Origin: Erythrocercus mccallii
Taxonomy: Eukaryota > Chordata > Aves > Passeriformes > Dicruridae
Direction of reading: 5' to 3'
Length of the DNA stretch: 64,000 bases
Assembly (NCBI GenBank): GCA_013397435.1
Contig: VZRG01000187.1
Coordinates: 722,496 to 786,495 of the forward strand
The position numbers and the translations under genes are program-made. Numbering within the stretch: the first letter of the stretch is position 1; every line of letters starts with the position of its first letter. Below, in pieces: positions 12,701-27,294 of the stretch. The notes beneath the pieces are model-generated. The model worked only from the letters and a program-made list of their open reading frames with translations. It was not told where the DNA came from and searched no databases.

Positions 12701-15700
12701 TGACTGCTATATAAAATCATTACAGCACCTCACCATGAAAAAGAGCATTAGTTAATTTTGCCTATAACAAAATTAGTTGTATGTATTTGCCTGGTCACTT
12801 TAAGTAAATTTGACAAGGCTAATCTTAAAGCAAGCGATCCAGGTTTGGTGGAAGGAGCAGATAGAGCACAGTTTAAAGCAATGATCTTGATAGATATGTC
12901 TATAATCTTCAACCAAAATACAAACATACACAAATGAGTAACAAGAGCTTTGTCAGAGACGCTCAAATCAAATGTAAACATTAAAAACACATCGGTTGCT
13001 AAAACTCAAAATCCAAGGGTAACTGGCATGTTAATTATTTAACAATCAAGTTTCACAAACCGTAAACACACAAGAAATCTTTATTTGTCTGCCACTGTGG
13101 TTGTCAAACCTTTGCTACCCTTCCTAGCACTGCATGGTACAAAGAATCAGGAGAAGCAAAAAGGCACCATGAAAACAGTCATCCTTACTAGAAGGACTTC
13201 CCTGTGAAATACCCCAAATGATTAAAAAATATTGGAGTGGCCTAGCCCATCCATGTAATGCCTGTTTAGACAAGCTTGGGGTTTTTTGGATTACAAGATG
13301 GAGTTCATTCTTCAAAATACTGAAAAGAGTTGAGGAAAGAGGGCTTTTTATCCTCTGTTTAAATTTCTCCATGCATATTAAATTCTATCTCCTAGCCTTA
13401 TAGTATCTACAGTAAAGATCTATCCAAAATGTGATAGCAGCATTACCGCAACATAAATTGCTTGGGGCCAGTCCTGAAGCATATTTACATTTCCATAGCC
13501 TACTTAAATATAGTGTGTTTGTTTTACTAAACTTGGATACTGTAGTATATTTTATAAGGTCATCTGCCTGCCTCAAGACCTCATATTGCAGCTGTCCTTC
13601 CTATGGGAATTTATGCAGTTCCAATTGAAGGTTGTCAACACCCTCTTTAATTCAGCAAAGGTTCTCTGTGAAGGAACATAAAGCTTTTCCATTGAAGCCT
13701 CTAAGGGCATGTAGCCATGCTTATTAGCATGTGTACATTGTGCAATGCACAACAGTGTCAAAGATGCCCAAGCTCCCAAGCCCAAGTTCCAAATGAGATG
13801 ATACATTTGCACAGTACAATATACTTTTATTTGCATGGTCTAATCTTCAGTGCCTCTTTGCAGATTAAATTAGTCTTTGATGCTGTGCTGTTCTTGTGAA
13901 AATGCCTGGTTCTACAGGTTACCAATGGACATCTTCACTGCACTGTAATTCCACCAGATGGATCTGCCCTAGAATTAGTTTTGGGACAGTACACTTCATC
14001 ACATAGTATATCCACTGATTTTCCATGGGGTTTTGTTCCAACATTTAAAAAGTCTTCTGTTCTGGCTTTTGTTTTCATGTTGGACAAGTAGTTCTCGCTT
14101 CTGTACCAGACCTCCTGTTGGGATCTCCCAGTATAATCTGCCTGACTAGACTTTGGGCTTTCAGGAGTGAGACTAACACTTTTTTCAATGAATAATATTA
14201 TTTTGCAACAGGGCTGTTATAAGGGTGTATTCTTCCTTCCACCCACGAGAAAAAAGTCCATTAATTTCAATAGAAACTCTCCATGCAGAAAAGGGAGAAT
14301 TGTGCCCCAGGGAACATTCATGGAAGATTAATGGTGAGGAGAGAAAAGTGATACAGTGGAGGCAGAACAAAATCAGAACCCACCACGCAAATAAAACTGG
14401 ACAAGGGTTCATTTTTTAAAAGTCAGTCAGAAACGGCAGGAAGGCTTTGAAAAAAAAAAAATCAGTGCTGTTTCAGTGCACTTTTGCATACATTGGCTTT
14501 CAGGAGACATGAATAGAAACCTAACAGTAACTCTTTTTTCGTACCTCCTTTCACAGGTCTCACTGGCAAAGGATTTAGCACTTAATTCCTGTACTTTTAT
14601 GTGGCAAATTAGGAATTTGCACCTTAAAAGGAAATTGCTTTTCAAACCACCATAAATTCTGGATTTTATTTTTTTAAATGATGGAAAACATTTACTACAT
14701 TCATCCCAACACATAATAAATAGCACTCTCCATTACTGCTCCTCAGAAAGGTGTAGGAAACTGGACCTGGCCAAAGAGAAGTGTTTATCATTCCTCCTGA
14801 AAGGATGCTAAGGGTCTGGACCCTGTCCTTAACCTTTTGCCTCCTCAGTCCTTTTTATTTTAAGCTAGCACATTTGCTCTCTTTCTCAAAATCAAATATC
14901 TGTTGAGGAAAGCATTTAACTTGAGACTTGGTTACTTGACAAAGTAGGGCCAGCTGGCACTGAATAGTCCAGACCAAAAACTGGAATAAGAACAGAGTTA
15001 CAATATGTTTTATTTTTCAGTTTACCATCATCTAAAAAAAAACCCTACACCATTTTTTGCATCATTTTAGATAACAACTGCTTGGTTCGCAACTGCACCA
15101 CAGCAGGAGGAAGATGGTGAAGAAGACTGACACAGCATGAGAGCCTACAGCAGACAGCGGTTGGTAACTCTCCAGCAGGAGGCACTGAAAGGTGGAAGGT
15201 AATGCTGACCCCAACACAAGGTCCCATGTGAGGCTTTAGATCGAGTTGATGCCCACCGGAGTCGGACAGAGGACACGATCAGAGAATCTCTGAAGATCTC
15301 TTCTTCATGAGGGCAAAACAAGACCTAAAGACAAGGAAGTGCAGCCCAGTGAAGAAGTGTTCTTTCACAATGTGGCACCATTGCTGTCATCAAAACACCT
15401 TCCATTCTGACTGTCAACACTGAAGTGAAGATAAGTTTTCAAAAAGTTGGTACATATCCTGACTTGCTTTACTTTTGAGTCATTTTTGAGTCATTTGTGG
15501 CCTGGTTTCTTTGTCTCTGCACTTCCTATCATGACAAAAGACTAGAGGCAGGTGTATGGCATCCATTTTTCTCATTTAATCTGTGAGGCACCATAAAAAA
15601 CAATCAATGAGCATGGAGCATGCTCTGGATGTGTCTAAGAGTAAATGGTTCAAATACTAACATGTGAATTTAGTAAAGTTAAACTCTGTGGAATGGAGAT

Positions 15701-18700
15701 AAATGACAGCAGCAATTGAAGTTGAATGTGATATGGAAATCCAGCAGAAGACTGTCTGGAAACAATTATTCAGAAAGCTGCTGACCCTCTATTTCTTTAA
15801 AGAGTTAAACATTTGGATCAGTTAACTGGCAGCTGCAATAACAGGCATATGCTCTAATCTTTGATCCATAGCTAAATTTGCAACTCTTTGTATGAGAAGC
15901 AGATCAAATAGATTTGCATATTTTTAAGGATCTATAGGGAGAAAAAGAAGAACAAAACCTGCCTTTCCAAGATGCTACTTTGAGATCACATAGAGTGGCA
16001 TCGGTCCTCCCAAGTACATACAGTAATGTTCAGAAACAGTTGCAAGACTCACAAATTTTATAAATGGCCCTAAACTGTGACATTCACATCTGAAGATTAA
16101 TCAACATTCTTCCTAGAACAGACTCTTGCAAGCCAAGGTTTCAGTGTAACTCTTCTGAGATTTATGTATGTCTATCCTTAAGATCCCATTTCTACACCAA
16201 AATTTGTGTCAGAGCTTTCCTAAAATCTTAAAGAGTGCAGAATTAATAAATAAATTTAAAAATGTTTTGTAACTAAATGAGAAACTGATGACTAGACTCA
16301 AATGCATGAGCAAGTAACAGATTTATGCCAAGGTCTTGACATTTTCTTAGATTTGGCACAATTTTTCAGTGTTGATGAAAATTTGCAGAGAGAAGACAAC
16401 CATGAACCACTCCCTGAATAGAATGGATGTAATTAACCTTTTTAATTTTTTTGCTTTTAAATTCATTTCTTGCTCATCTCTGTTTTCAGCACCAACTGAA
16501 AGATGTTTACTAATCACTCATTTTGGATCAACAGTCATACCTATGGCACAGATTTCCTCCACTTGGTAGTATTTCATCAGAAAGTAGGTCCTACCAGGAG
16601 AAGTGAGCAATATATTGAGTTCTGTGAGATGAAGAAGTAATCACCCCTGCAAATGTGCTCAGTTGTGTGGGATGTTTCAACATAGTCTTTACTTGATTCA
16701 CACTTTACAATAGGCTTTCTCTCCTGGTTCAGATACACAACAGTCTTTGACATCAATGAAGATGATGAGAGCAGCTATTTGTTATTAGTCTGTGAATATT
16801 TCCTATCATCTCAAACGAAAGTGCAGACTACTGCATGGGACTATGCAGAGACGTGTGAGAAAGGCAATGCAAAGAAGTCATTCTCCAAAAAATATTCTGT
16901 GTAGCTTTCTTGTAGTTGCCCACAGTAAGACATATGGAGGCATGGAGGATTTTTAGAAGCCTGACCGACACAGGAGGCAGCACTTCCAGGCACTGTTGCC
17001 TTGTCCTATCTGCCTTGTTAAGTCCTGGCAAAAATCCCATGAAGAGGAGGAGAAGGTGTTGCACATTCCTGGATAAGGTGTAGTAAGGGGGTGAAGCGAT
17101 GCAACGGTGGGCGTGGTCAGATCACTTGCAGGTGAACCAGAGCTTGAGCCTTGAACAATAGTTTCAGTATCTCAGAGAAGGAGAGAAGAGAGAAAGAGAA
17201 TAGCATATGAGTTTTAACAAGAAAAATTGATGGCTGATGCAGAGGTTTTGAGAAGGGACCAGCCTGTGTCCTGACAGCACATACATTCCACATTGTAAAC
17301 AGACTTCAAAGTAACGCAAAAGCCAAAATAAAGGTTATCTGCTTCTTGTACCTTTCCAACAGCATTAGTTGGCACTCTTCTCTCACCAACACGGCCATGT
17401 GACAGGCTTTTCACATTGTGGAAACATTAGTAAAATAAAAGGCCAAGTCTTGCCTTGCTTCTTAATTAGGAAGAGCTATAGACCTCTACAGGACTATTCT
17501 TTATTGTTGTCTTCTGTGCTTTGTATACCCTTGGGTGACTCTTCCCAATGGCTTCTGAAAGACTTTTGATCTCCTAGAACCTTATTTTTTAGGGCATTGT
17601 GTAACCTGCTTGTTTTGTGAGAAGGCAGAGTGCAAAAATGGAGAAATTGCTTTATGTGCTGTATAGTATGATTTCAATTACTTCACTTAGTTATTGCTAA
17701 CCATAGTTTATAAATATCAACACATTATATTTGTTCTGGACATTGAAATGATGTTTTCAAAGTAATTCAAATATGTGTTCTGATATATTTTGTCAACTTT
17801 GCAATTGTACAAAATTGGTTATATCAGTTAGGAGAAACATCTTAAAATTGCCTCCTTACAGTTTATTCTCTGTATCTTAACTTCGTACATTACTACAAGA
17901 TCATTTTCCTTGTGTGCTAAGTGGGATCCTAGTATACCATTACATTCAGTCAAAATATTGCAAGTTAAAATAAGAATACCTGTAGATTATAAAAATGAAA
18001 CCAAGAGAGTAACATTTCTCATTACATAAAGCAGAAAAACTGGAAATAATTTCAGTAAAAACAGATTAGAAAAGGGAGGTTTGGGAGGCATTGTCATTAT
18101 TGTGGATTACAGTAAAAGAAAAAGATACATCAAATCACAATTACTTCCCTTAAATTAAAAATGTTAATAAACCAAGACATTAACATGGAGATAGTATCAC
18201 CTTAGTGGTTTGGTCTAAGGCAAGTGCCTACACTCCCTCTGTAGTTGAGAGAGAAAGAGAGACTCCACCAGCAACAGAGACTTATTTTCATATGACCACA
18301 TGAGATACCATCCTATAATGGCCATATGAAATGCTTGAAGAGATCTGGAGGTGCCACCTGTGACAGACAGGGAAAGAAACATTACCTGAGACTAGATGGC
18401 TAATTCTAAGACAGCCGCAGCAATTTATAAAACATACTGCTCTGTACATGAATTCCCAAATTTTAGAAAACTAAAGACCCAATTAATTTCTAAGGTATTT
18501 TCATTTATTATAAACAGATGTGCTAGGGATGAGCTTGCCTGTTTGTATCTTGACATAGAATTCATAGGCTGGACTTGAACTTACAGCTCCACAGTTATGA
18601 ATCTTGAGAGGTATTCCACTTCAATTTAGGAAGTTCTAGGAAGCTCGGGGCCTTTATTCACAAAAGCCTGTGAGAAATAGAGCCATCAGATTTTAATTCT

Positions 18701-19849
18701 TCATTTGAAATAAGAAAGTTAGTGAAACAAGGATACCCACAGTAGGTTTTCTACAGCTTCTCCTTTCAGAAAGCTATGACAAACTCAACAGCATAAATGC
18801 TCTTCTCATTGATGGATTAAGTCGTGGAACTGATTTCTAATATAATCTCTGTATCTGGGCCTTAGGCAGCTATAGTGAACAGCAATCTCATATCCATACC
18901 ATAATAAAAGGACGTTTGCCTGTGCCTCAAATAAGACATGTATCTTTAGTGAATGCAGTACAAATTGAGCTAATTTCTTGGGTTTGGCTCTATAAACAGA
19001 CCAAGTTATGGTCATCAAAGCTCATTGAAGTAAGTTTTAAGTCACAGAGCTCAGTAGTGTTTGAGACTATGTGTTTTCACAAAACTGACCTTCTTTAGAA
19101 ATATCTGGACTGAAGGCCAATTTACACTGGCCAGAGAATAAAACAGTACATGGAGAGTATTTGCGCCATTTCTGATGTTCTAGTTCTGTCCTTCAAAATA
19201 ATTAAAGACTGGATTTGTCATACGGCAGTTTCCATCTTTCTCAAAACAGAAAGGGAGTGGGAAGAAACAGAAATAAAAATATATAAAAGAAAATATATAA
19301 AAGAAAAGAGAAAGGATTGCTCCAGCCCTCAACTTCCCTTTATGAAAGGCAAAAGATGAAAGAGCGTTTCACCGGATGAGAACCAGACCACGGGCTAGGA
19401 TACAAACCTTGCTCCTCTTGTGTTGTGGTGCTGAGTATTCATCCTGCCCCTTTACTGTGACTTTTTACAGGGTGGATTGCCAAAGCACTAGGGAAGCTGC
19501 AGGAGCAGCTCTTCCGCAGAACATCTTCCTAGGGACGGTGCCAGTTTGCATAGGTGAGAATTTAACCCACCTGTGACAGATGTAGTGTAGAGGAGTGATA
19601 CCAGGCTTAACAAACCAGTCAAATACAAGGTGCTGAGTGTGGCTGTAGTAACATATACAAATATCCTTCAGTGGAACAGCAACAGAATACCAGTTGAGAG
19701 ACAAGCCTTACCTGTTGGTGAATATTATTCTTAGCCTGGACTTTGCACAAAAACATTGCAGAGATCCCCACAAATCCATATACAGCGGGTCAGAAGAGTG
19801 CAACAAGCTAGCAGAGGAGTTAAATTAATCTCTTGCATTGTGTCTGCTG
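9771..19849. other. AT-rich noncoding DNA, no gene seen
   Basis: No exon, RNA gene or full mobile element is recognised in this 10-kb stretch. Open frames are all about 100 codons or shorter and lack protein-like features. The segment at 12,430-12,620 looks more constrained than its surroundings and is listed separately. The 15,050-15,420 interval is slightly richer in CpG but matches nothing I recognise. Confidence 0.7.
12430..12620. other. Possible conserved noncoding element with homeodomain-type cores
   Basis: The interval keeps several CpGs in an AT-rich setting (ATCGTTCC, GTCGAGGATTCGTTA) and contains repeated TAAT/ATTA cores (GCTAATGG, TCTAATGG, TTGATTAG, CCAATTAAAG, AATAATTAAGG). That combination is common in vertebrate developmental enhancers. 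The call is inference from composition and motif density only, because no alignment was possible. Confidence 0.3.
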
Positions 19850-20270
19850 CTGAGAGTGGTGCAGAAATTCCTGTGCCAAAGGCACTTTGAAAAGAAAATC
19901 AGTGTGGCCTTTATACAGATTGAAGTCTCTAAGGAGGAAGTTGTAGAGTAACTTGAGAAACTCAAGTGCAGTAAATCACCACAACCGGATGGTGTTCATC
20001 TGGGAGTTCTGAGGGGAAATAAAGTGAGAAAAAGCCAAGATACTGACAAGAGGATGCCTTCTTCACTTGAAAAATGCAGCAGCACAAGAAGGCTGGGAAG
20101 CCTTATTATGTTGCCTGTCTTCAAAAGGAGATGAGGAAAATCTTGGGAATAAAAGAGTTTTGAAGTTTGCCACAGTTTTAGGGAGCCCAAAAAAACAGTT
20201 CTGAGTAACAGCTCAGGAGAGAGCTTGTTGGACAAGAACACCCCATGAAGGTGTTCTTCAGTGTCCCAAA
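19850..20270 (+). mobile_element. Old LINE reverse-transcriptase fragment (CR1/L2-like ORF2)
   Basis: Near 19,970 the plus strand reads K-S-P-Q-P-D-G-V-H-L-G-V-L, which corresponds to the K-A-x-G-P-D-G-I-H-P-R-V-L motif at the start of the reverse-transcriptase domain in CR1 and L2 LINEs. About 130 bp further on, L-P-V-F-K-R-R matches the family's later P-I-F-K-K-G motif at the expected distance. A stop codon directly follows, and the reading frame must shift to continue. The copy is therefore an inactive internal ORF2 fragment, older than the CR1 3' ends elsewhere in the window. The right boundary is uncertain. Confidence 0.6.
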
Positions 20271-23200
20271 TCACTAAGGCTGTTGCAAGGGGGGAAAGTG
20301 CACTTGGTTCTTTGAAAAACTAGTGGAGCAGCCTTCAGAGGAAAAGTGGGATGACAGGGTCTTTTCAGAGAAAGGTGATCAGATGATCCAAAGATTCTAA
20401 AGGTTTTACAGAGGTCAACTATCAGCAATTGTCACAGAGAATATTAAGAAACAACAATACTTGATGATGATTTCATCCTGGAATGAACTACAAATCAGTC
20501 TGGAGGAAGTGAATATGAGGAGCATGTCTCTTTCTATTGAGGCAGGGAAAGGTGAACCCCCAGCAGTAGGTATCAGGACTAGTGTCATAACAACTAAATG
20601 AGTCTGAATCCCAAATCCTGATGCATGCAAGTTAGTGTATCCAGAATCCACCCAAGATCTGGATTTGAGTCACACATGTGGTTCCCATCTTAAAAGAGGA
20701 CAAATCAATTCCTGGGTTGAAACTCCTGAGGTTTGTGCTCTGAGGTTTGAATACTCCATATTCAAAGACTTCAGCCTACACTGCAGTTATGTATGAAATA
20801 TGGGGGGTGGGAGGAGTGCATGTGTACACATAACATGCAAAGGAAGCAATTAAATGTGAACCCAAAACAATTTTAAAAGTTATTTATGGCAAAAAGTGCT
20901 CTGATGCTGAGAGTATTTGTTCTTTACATTAAATTGCTGCAGCTAGCTGAAAGGGCAGAAGATTGCAAGTAATAGACAGTGGGAACTTTGCTGGGTTTGG
21001 TGACCCACTTACAATCAAACATTTTAAATTATCTGAATTTACATGGCTTTTTACCCTCCATTTTCTCTCCTAGTTTTTTGGTTTTTTTAGTTCCTGTGGT
21101 GTAGGCCCAGTGTACTGAAGGCAAATCTTCTTCAGTTTTAATTTGCTTTGTCTCTTGAATTCATTAGATTTTGAAAGCTTTCAAAGGAAGTCACAGGTAG
21201 GAATTAGAGAAAATATAGAAAGTGGGACACTTCTGACTGGCTTGTACGTTTCCAGTGTCTAAAGAGAAAGCTTTTTTTTAAAGAAAGCTGTAGGAGGGTT
21301 TGTAAAAATAGATATTTATATTTACATACTGGGACAAATCCTCAGCTGCCATGGAGAAGTATTGCTTCATCTTCTTGAACAGGGCTAGCCCTATTCAGCA
21401 CAGCTGAGAACCTGCCTCTCACACATGCACATATATGTGTGGAATATGTCCAGGATTCTGTATTTTTCCAAATGTACAGAAACCTGGTGCTCCCTCCAGG
21501 TACTTTTGCCTGTGGGAGTTACAGCTCCTCTATTTCTAATTGAGGGTAGTATCTTCAGGGAGACAGGGTGCGAAGGAATGTTGAGGTGTAAGGAGAGGGA
21601 CACATGAATAAAGGAATTGTCATGAACATAGAAACCCAGAGAAGAAGGTGATGGAGAGAAATGGGAAAGAAAATGGTATCCCACACAGCCATGCTGTGCC
21701 AAGCAATGTCTGCATTCACAGCAACTGGGAGTTAAACTGTGATTATGTAGCAACCATGACTTTTGGAAAACACCTCAGGTGTTTCCAGCTAGGTAACAGG
21801 AATAGCGGGAGACCTGCTACTGATAGCAAGGTAGAGAAAAAGGAGCTCTGTGCTCAGCTGTGTTGTTGCAGGAGTCACGTAACACAGCACAGAGAGTAGG
21901 TGTCACATCAGATAGTGCTAATAGGTGCCAACCGCCACCTTCACCCCTTTCCCCTCAGTCTTTCCCTGTGTGAGAGTCAAGTGAATATCAAAGTGAAACA
22001 ACTCTGCATGACCATGTGCTTCTGCCCACACAGTGGGACCCTGTTAGTGGTTCAGACTGTACTGGACACATAATGTACACTGAATATCCATAATAAATAA
22101 TAATTACCACAGTAGGGGGCAGCAGCCAGCTGTGGAGGAAGAGTAGGGCCAGCTGCTGGAAGAGATGTAGGCACTGGCTGAGCATGCAAGCTGGGCACTG
22201 GGGAGGGCGAGAGGGCCATGGCTGGGAGCCAGTGGCAGCTTACTGCCAAGAAGAGGGAGATAAAAGCACAAAAGAGTTTCACCAGAGGGAGCTGCTCCTG
22301 GCCACCCCTCAGCAATCGGTAGCGGCTCTGATCCAGGAGGGAAGGCTGATGGCAGACAGGAGCATCGCCAGCCTGTAAGCGTGGCCAACACTGCTCACAC
22401 GTACCATGCTGGAGCTAGCAGGATGGGTATCTGTAAGCCAAGCAAGCCTGCAGCAGGGAAACAGCTCTACATAGACCTCTGGCTTGCAGGAGACCCATAC
22501 CTCGTCCAGAAATGAGGACAAACCCATCCTGTTCCCCTCAACATCTCCCCAGATGTACCTCCAGCTGAAGCAGGGTCGATACTCCGGAAACGAGTGCAGA
22601 TGCAAAAGAGCCTGATAGGCACGTGGTCAATGCTTTTCTGAACCCCCTAATGCTCAGGTCTCCTTGATTTCATCTACAGAGAAGTGTCCTGGTAGCACTG
22701 AAGATCCCCAAACAACAGTGCTATTATTTGTCTGAATTCCTCAGAAGGTCTGACACTTACCTCTTGGGTTCCTCAGGTGGTATGGTAAACAAAAAACTGC
22801 TTTTGAACACACTGCACACACTCAGCAGTCCAGTCATCCAGTACAACTAAAATTTATCATGGATTTAAATATTTTCTAACCCCTTTGAAAAGTAATTTCT
22901 AAGACCAAATCAGCTCACCAGTCTCATTTTCTCAAGACCATTCATGGCAAGCTCCTCACACACAGGCTTCTAAACAAGAGTCAACATCATCCCAGGGTCA
23001 GCTCCTCTATTTCTCCTATATGGAATACTCAACTCTTGCACCAGCACAGTGTAACAATTAATTAGCACATGTTCTCTGCAATAATTATAACAATGTGGCA
23101 CATATCCCTTAAATATAGCATAGTGAAATTTATATTTACTTATATTCATGTCTTACCTTCAAGCATGCTTTCTGTGCCTGGTTATTTTTCACTGAGTTCA

Positions 23201-23994
23201 ATTGCAAATAGATAAATACTGTTTGCTTTTCTCTCCCAAGGAGGAGCATGTGTATTTCCAGATTCTATTCACATCCACCAGGAAAAGTCACACACAACAA
23301 CTGAAGCTTAGTTGGGTTTTTTTTTTGCTGTATTCCTAGTTGGTTGAGCATAGGGGGTGTAATATGGGTGATGTTAAAGTAAAGCTGCTTTTCCTCCCTT
23401 TCTCAACATAGCAGCTGATGGATTTTTCAGTCCCAGTAAAAGAAAGAGCTATCATCCAAATCTCAGTTTATGTAGCCCACAAGAGAGTGAAGAAATTGAC
23501 AGAGGACATCCCAGGCAAATAGGGTATGGTACCAGGGAGAAACATCCATCATTTTTGCAGGTAGTAGACAAGAATAATCCATATGTGAGCTCAAATGTAA
23601 ATTCATGGGCAACAAAAAGCCTATATGTTGAACATATATACAGTCCAAACATAACCAGATTCTGTCTGAATAACTTATATCTGAACATCTGACCTTAAGG
23701 ACCAGTCTCAGTTAAGCGCAGTCAAATACCAAGATTTGGAAGGAAGTTAGCACTACTTTGAAAGCTCTGTTTTGAGCCAGCTGTCATTACGAATGTCTGC
23801 TGGTACACCTTCTTACCACACATCCTGTCACAGGTGAGCATAATGAGAATGAGCCAATGGAATATATTGAGCTATGCTTTCTTGCATGTCCTTGTATCTC
23901 AAATTGTCCCTTTACACAGCCGTAACAGGTAAGCTCTGAATCTATTTATGCCATATTCTAATTGGTTCCATTTAATTTGTGTATATGTCTCTCA

Positions 23995-24052
23995 GTGTAT
24001 GTTTGTATACACGTATATGCATATTTATATGCACATATGTATATTTGGACAT
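23995..24052. repeat. Degenerate TA/TG/CA dinucleotide tract
   Basis: Interrupted alternating runs such as TGTATACACGTATATGCATA. This is a decayed microsatellite. Confidence 0.75.
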
Positions 24053-24506
24053 CATTATTAAAAGTAAATATGCATATTGTCACAGGTTATTGCTATGTTC
24101 ATAAGAGATTCTCAGAGTAGTTTGCTTTATTATACAATAAAACCATAGAGATTAATTGCCTTCTTTAGAATAAATAAGGAACACAGGACTTATTGTACCA
24201 CATACATTTAATAGTTTGGACATCTCAGTGCCCAAATAAAAACAAGGTAACACATATTGCAACAGGCAGTATAATTATTTCAGCAAGGAACATCCATCCC
24301 ACACTCCTAGAAATATGAGATTCAGCATCACGAGATTCTAGAATTATGTCATCAGCTGCACGAGTTTCACAGCTTATCTTTATGATTTTATCTTACAGAA
24401 GTAAACTCCAACAAAAATGTATAACACTGCCAATTTAACTGCACATTCATGTTAATACTAGCTGTAAAGATTTCAAAAAGGTGAATAGCATCAGCATTTC
24501 TATTCA

Positions 24507-24576
24507 TATGTATGCACTCGTGTATATACACTTGTACACACACACATGCACATATAAATGCACACATATATGTCTG
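24507..24576. repeat. Degenerate (CA)n/(TA)n microsatellite
   Basis: Contains TACACACACACATGCACATA plus flanking TGCAC and ATATA runs. It encodes the His/Thr/Cys-rich open frame on the plus strand, which is not a gene. Confidence 0.8.
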
Positions 24577-27294
24577 TGCTATGTATACAACCTGTCTTTA
24601 GATATGCCATTATTTTATAAGGTTAATTCCAAGTACATTAAACTTGAAAACTGTTCTATACAGTTGGCTAATTTAAAGAAGTCCTTGCAAGTGCACAGAA
24701 GATCGAGCTAGCTGAGATCATTAAGCATCATCGGATGAGGCTGCAGGTAGCTGAAATATTCCTTAACGAAAATTTAAAGAAAGTAGATTAAAATTCCTCC
24801 AATCCAACAGAACACAAAGGTAAAGACAGTTAATTACAACCAAGATCTCATCTAGCACAAAAAGAGTGTTGTAGTTTGTAGATCTGAATTTATTGCCTGA
24901 AGTGAATGGCTAGGCTTGTGACTATGTATATAATTATTTTCTACAATGTACTCTCCAAGCTCTCAGATGTAGTTATGGAAGATGATGTCTTCCATAATTT
25001 TAGTTTGTTATGTTCATGATCAAGAGTTAGAAAATCTCAATAGCATCAAAGATTTTTTTATCTGTTCTATTCTGTCTTTTTGCATTATGAGAAATTTAAA
25101 AAATGCAAAATACCATGTACTTGGTTTTTTTTGAACTCCTAGGTTAACTGTTTTAATAGTGTTTTTTGGGTCAATAGAGTGGCACCAAGGTTCAAGCAGG
25201 ATACTCTACCTGTGTGCTTGTTCAGAATGCTTGCAGCTTTACCCAGGATATGTCAGGAGGGCCTTTTGGTGACAAGACACTAAGGGTGCTCAGCTCTATA
25301 CCAGATCTGTTGTTAGATCAGAGAAATTCATCACATCTTTAAAATCTCATAAGAAAAAAGATACTGACAGGCAGTTGTGTGATGAGAAGAAATGAAGAAT
25401 AACAAGAAGGCTGAAAGAACTGCTACATTAGAGAAGACTAAGTGAGCTAAATATCTATGAGTCACCTTAATGCTAACTAAACACAACATCACACTAGTTA
25501 AAAGAGATCAAAGAAGGAAAAGAAAGAAATTTGCAAAGGGACATAAAAAGAAGAAATATTATGACGTTAAGAAAGGAAAAAACTCCTCACAACAAGATAC
25601 TCTAAGCAACACAACCTCTCCCTTGAGACATAGCATCACTTAGGAAATTTAATCTAGGCACAAAAAAAGAACCACAAAAAATATGCCATAAACAACTTCA
25701 TTGTGTCAGGAAGATGTACTGGATGACCCAAAAGATACATTGCTGATTGGTGTGCACCTGTTATTTGTGATTTTCCTTGCTTGTATGGCCAACTCATCAT
25801 TACTTGTCTGTATTTGGTTTCTCTGGGTCCCATCCAACTCATGCTGCAGTCAACAGAAGTTTCCGACAGGAGCAATAGGACCTCAATGTCTGTTCCAAGT
25901 CTCTGCTGTTCTAAAAAGAAGAGGGGAAAAAAAGCCCACACTGCTTTGCAAGAACTTAATGCATCTGGTGTAAAAACATATATGCAACAAAACCCTTAAA
26001 TTTTTTTGGCTATTTATACCTGTGTTTAGCCTTAGAGATATCTCAGGAAATGTGCGTTTGCTTTCACTTGCCAAAATTTTTGTTAGGGAGGAAACTTACA
26101 GTTCATCTAAAAATAACTTCTAATGAAAAACAGCTTTGGTCATGAAAGAGTGAAGAAAATTCTTTACACCAAACTAAAAATAAATTCTACATATTACACA
26201 GAAATGGCAGAGATCTTTCTATTGCTAAAGCAGTAATGCAACCGATGAAAAAAAATTAGTCATGAGTTCTAAACTCAAGACCGTAGTTTTCAAATACTTT
26301 TACCCAATGTCTTAGTATATATAATCAAATAGTATTTAAAATCCACTTGCTTGCAGGCAGGAAATCACTATTTTGTGGCAGCTTGGTGTTGGCCCCTTGA
26401 GAGACACAAATTTCTGTGTAAGTGGGGCTGAATGTTCAGGGGTCAGGGCTATGTGTCAGTGTTGTCCATACATCTAGCAGCTGGTACTGTAAATCTTTAG
26501 AGCAACGTTTCTTGAAAATACTAAACAGACATTTTGGTAGCCAGTATTGAGCCTGTGGCTATACTGCTTCAGGCTGTGATCTTGTCAGCTTTTACAAGAT
26601 AAGTAGGGTCAGGCAGGGTCACCACTTGGATTGGTAATTCTAAGGAAAGGCAGGAGGTGCCGGAAGTGTCTCAGGCGATAGAATAGCTGCAACCACTTTC
26701 CCTGAGCCTTTTCTAATATCCTGATGATAATGCCAAGCCACGACACAAGAGCAAGATCCTCACCCTCTACAGCCATCAAGTGCATCATTTGCAAAAGGGT
26801 CTTCGCCTGACCTGGCGTGGAAGTGTGAGGTACAGTATGTGGGAAATGGCAAAATTCAGGTGCTGCAAGCACACTTTGTCCTGGGTGAACTGCATGTAAA
26901 TGTGGGATAAATGTTTCATCGGGAAGGGGGTACAGGTGAATGCCCTTTCTGACATCTTTGAGGATGCTGGTAGCTCCAAATTAGGTTTTGTCCATGTCTA
27001 TAAAGCAAAAGACAAGCCCAAGAGTGAAGATCTTGTACAGTAACTTTCAGCCTCACACACTTCTACAGAAATTATAGAAGGACTGATAATGAAATCCTTG
27101 CCCAATGGTCTACATTGCCAAGAATTTTAAATTGTAAGTTAACGAATTTCTCCTCTTAAGTTCAAACAATAAATAAAATTCTATGTGAAAAATGGAGCCT
27201 TTTATTCCTTTGTTAAAATCTGATCAGAGTAAACTACAGATGTTAAAAGGCACTGTAGTTCAAAGAATTAAAAGAATCTTACAGGGTTTGTACA

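Larger units (their letters stand above)
20271..27294. other. AT-rich noncoding DNA, no gene seen
   Basis: No gene is supported. The 22,100-22,420 interval is GC-richer (AGCTGCTGG and CAGCCAGC runs) and open in several frames on the minus strand, but it lacks splice signals and protein-like composition. The region around 26,600-27,050 has a moderately complex sequence that could be an eroded retrosequence; I do not recognise a parent. Confidence 0.65.

Noticed and set aside
26600..27050. Eroded processed pseudogene
   Set aside because: The sequence is moderately complex, but no parent gene is recognised and no poly-A tail or duplication bounds it.
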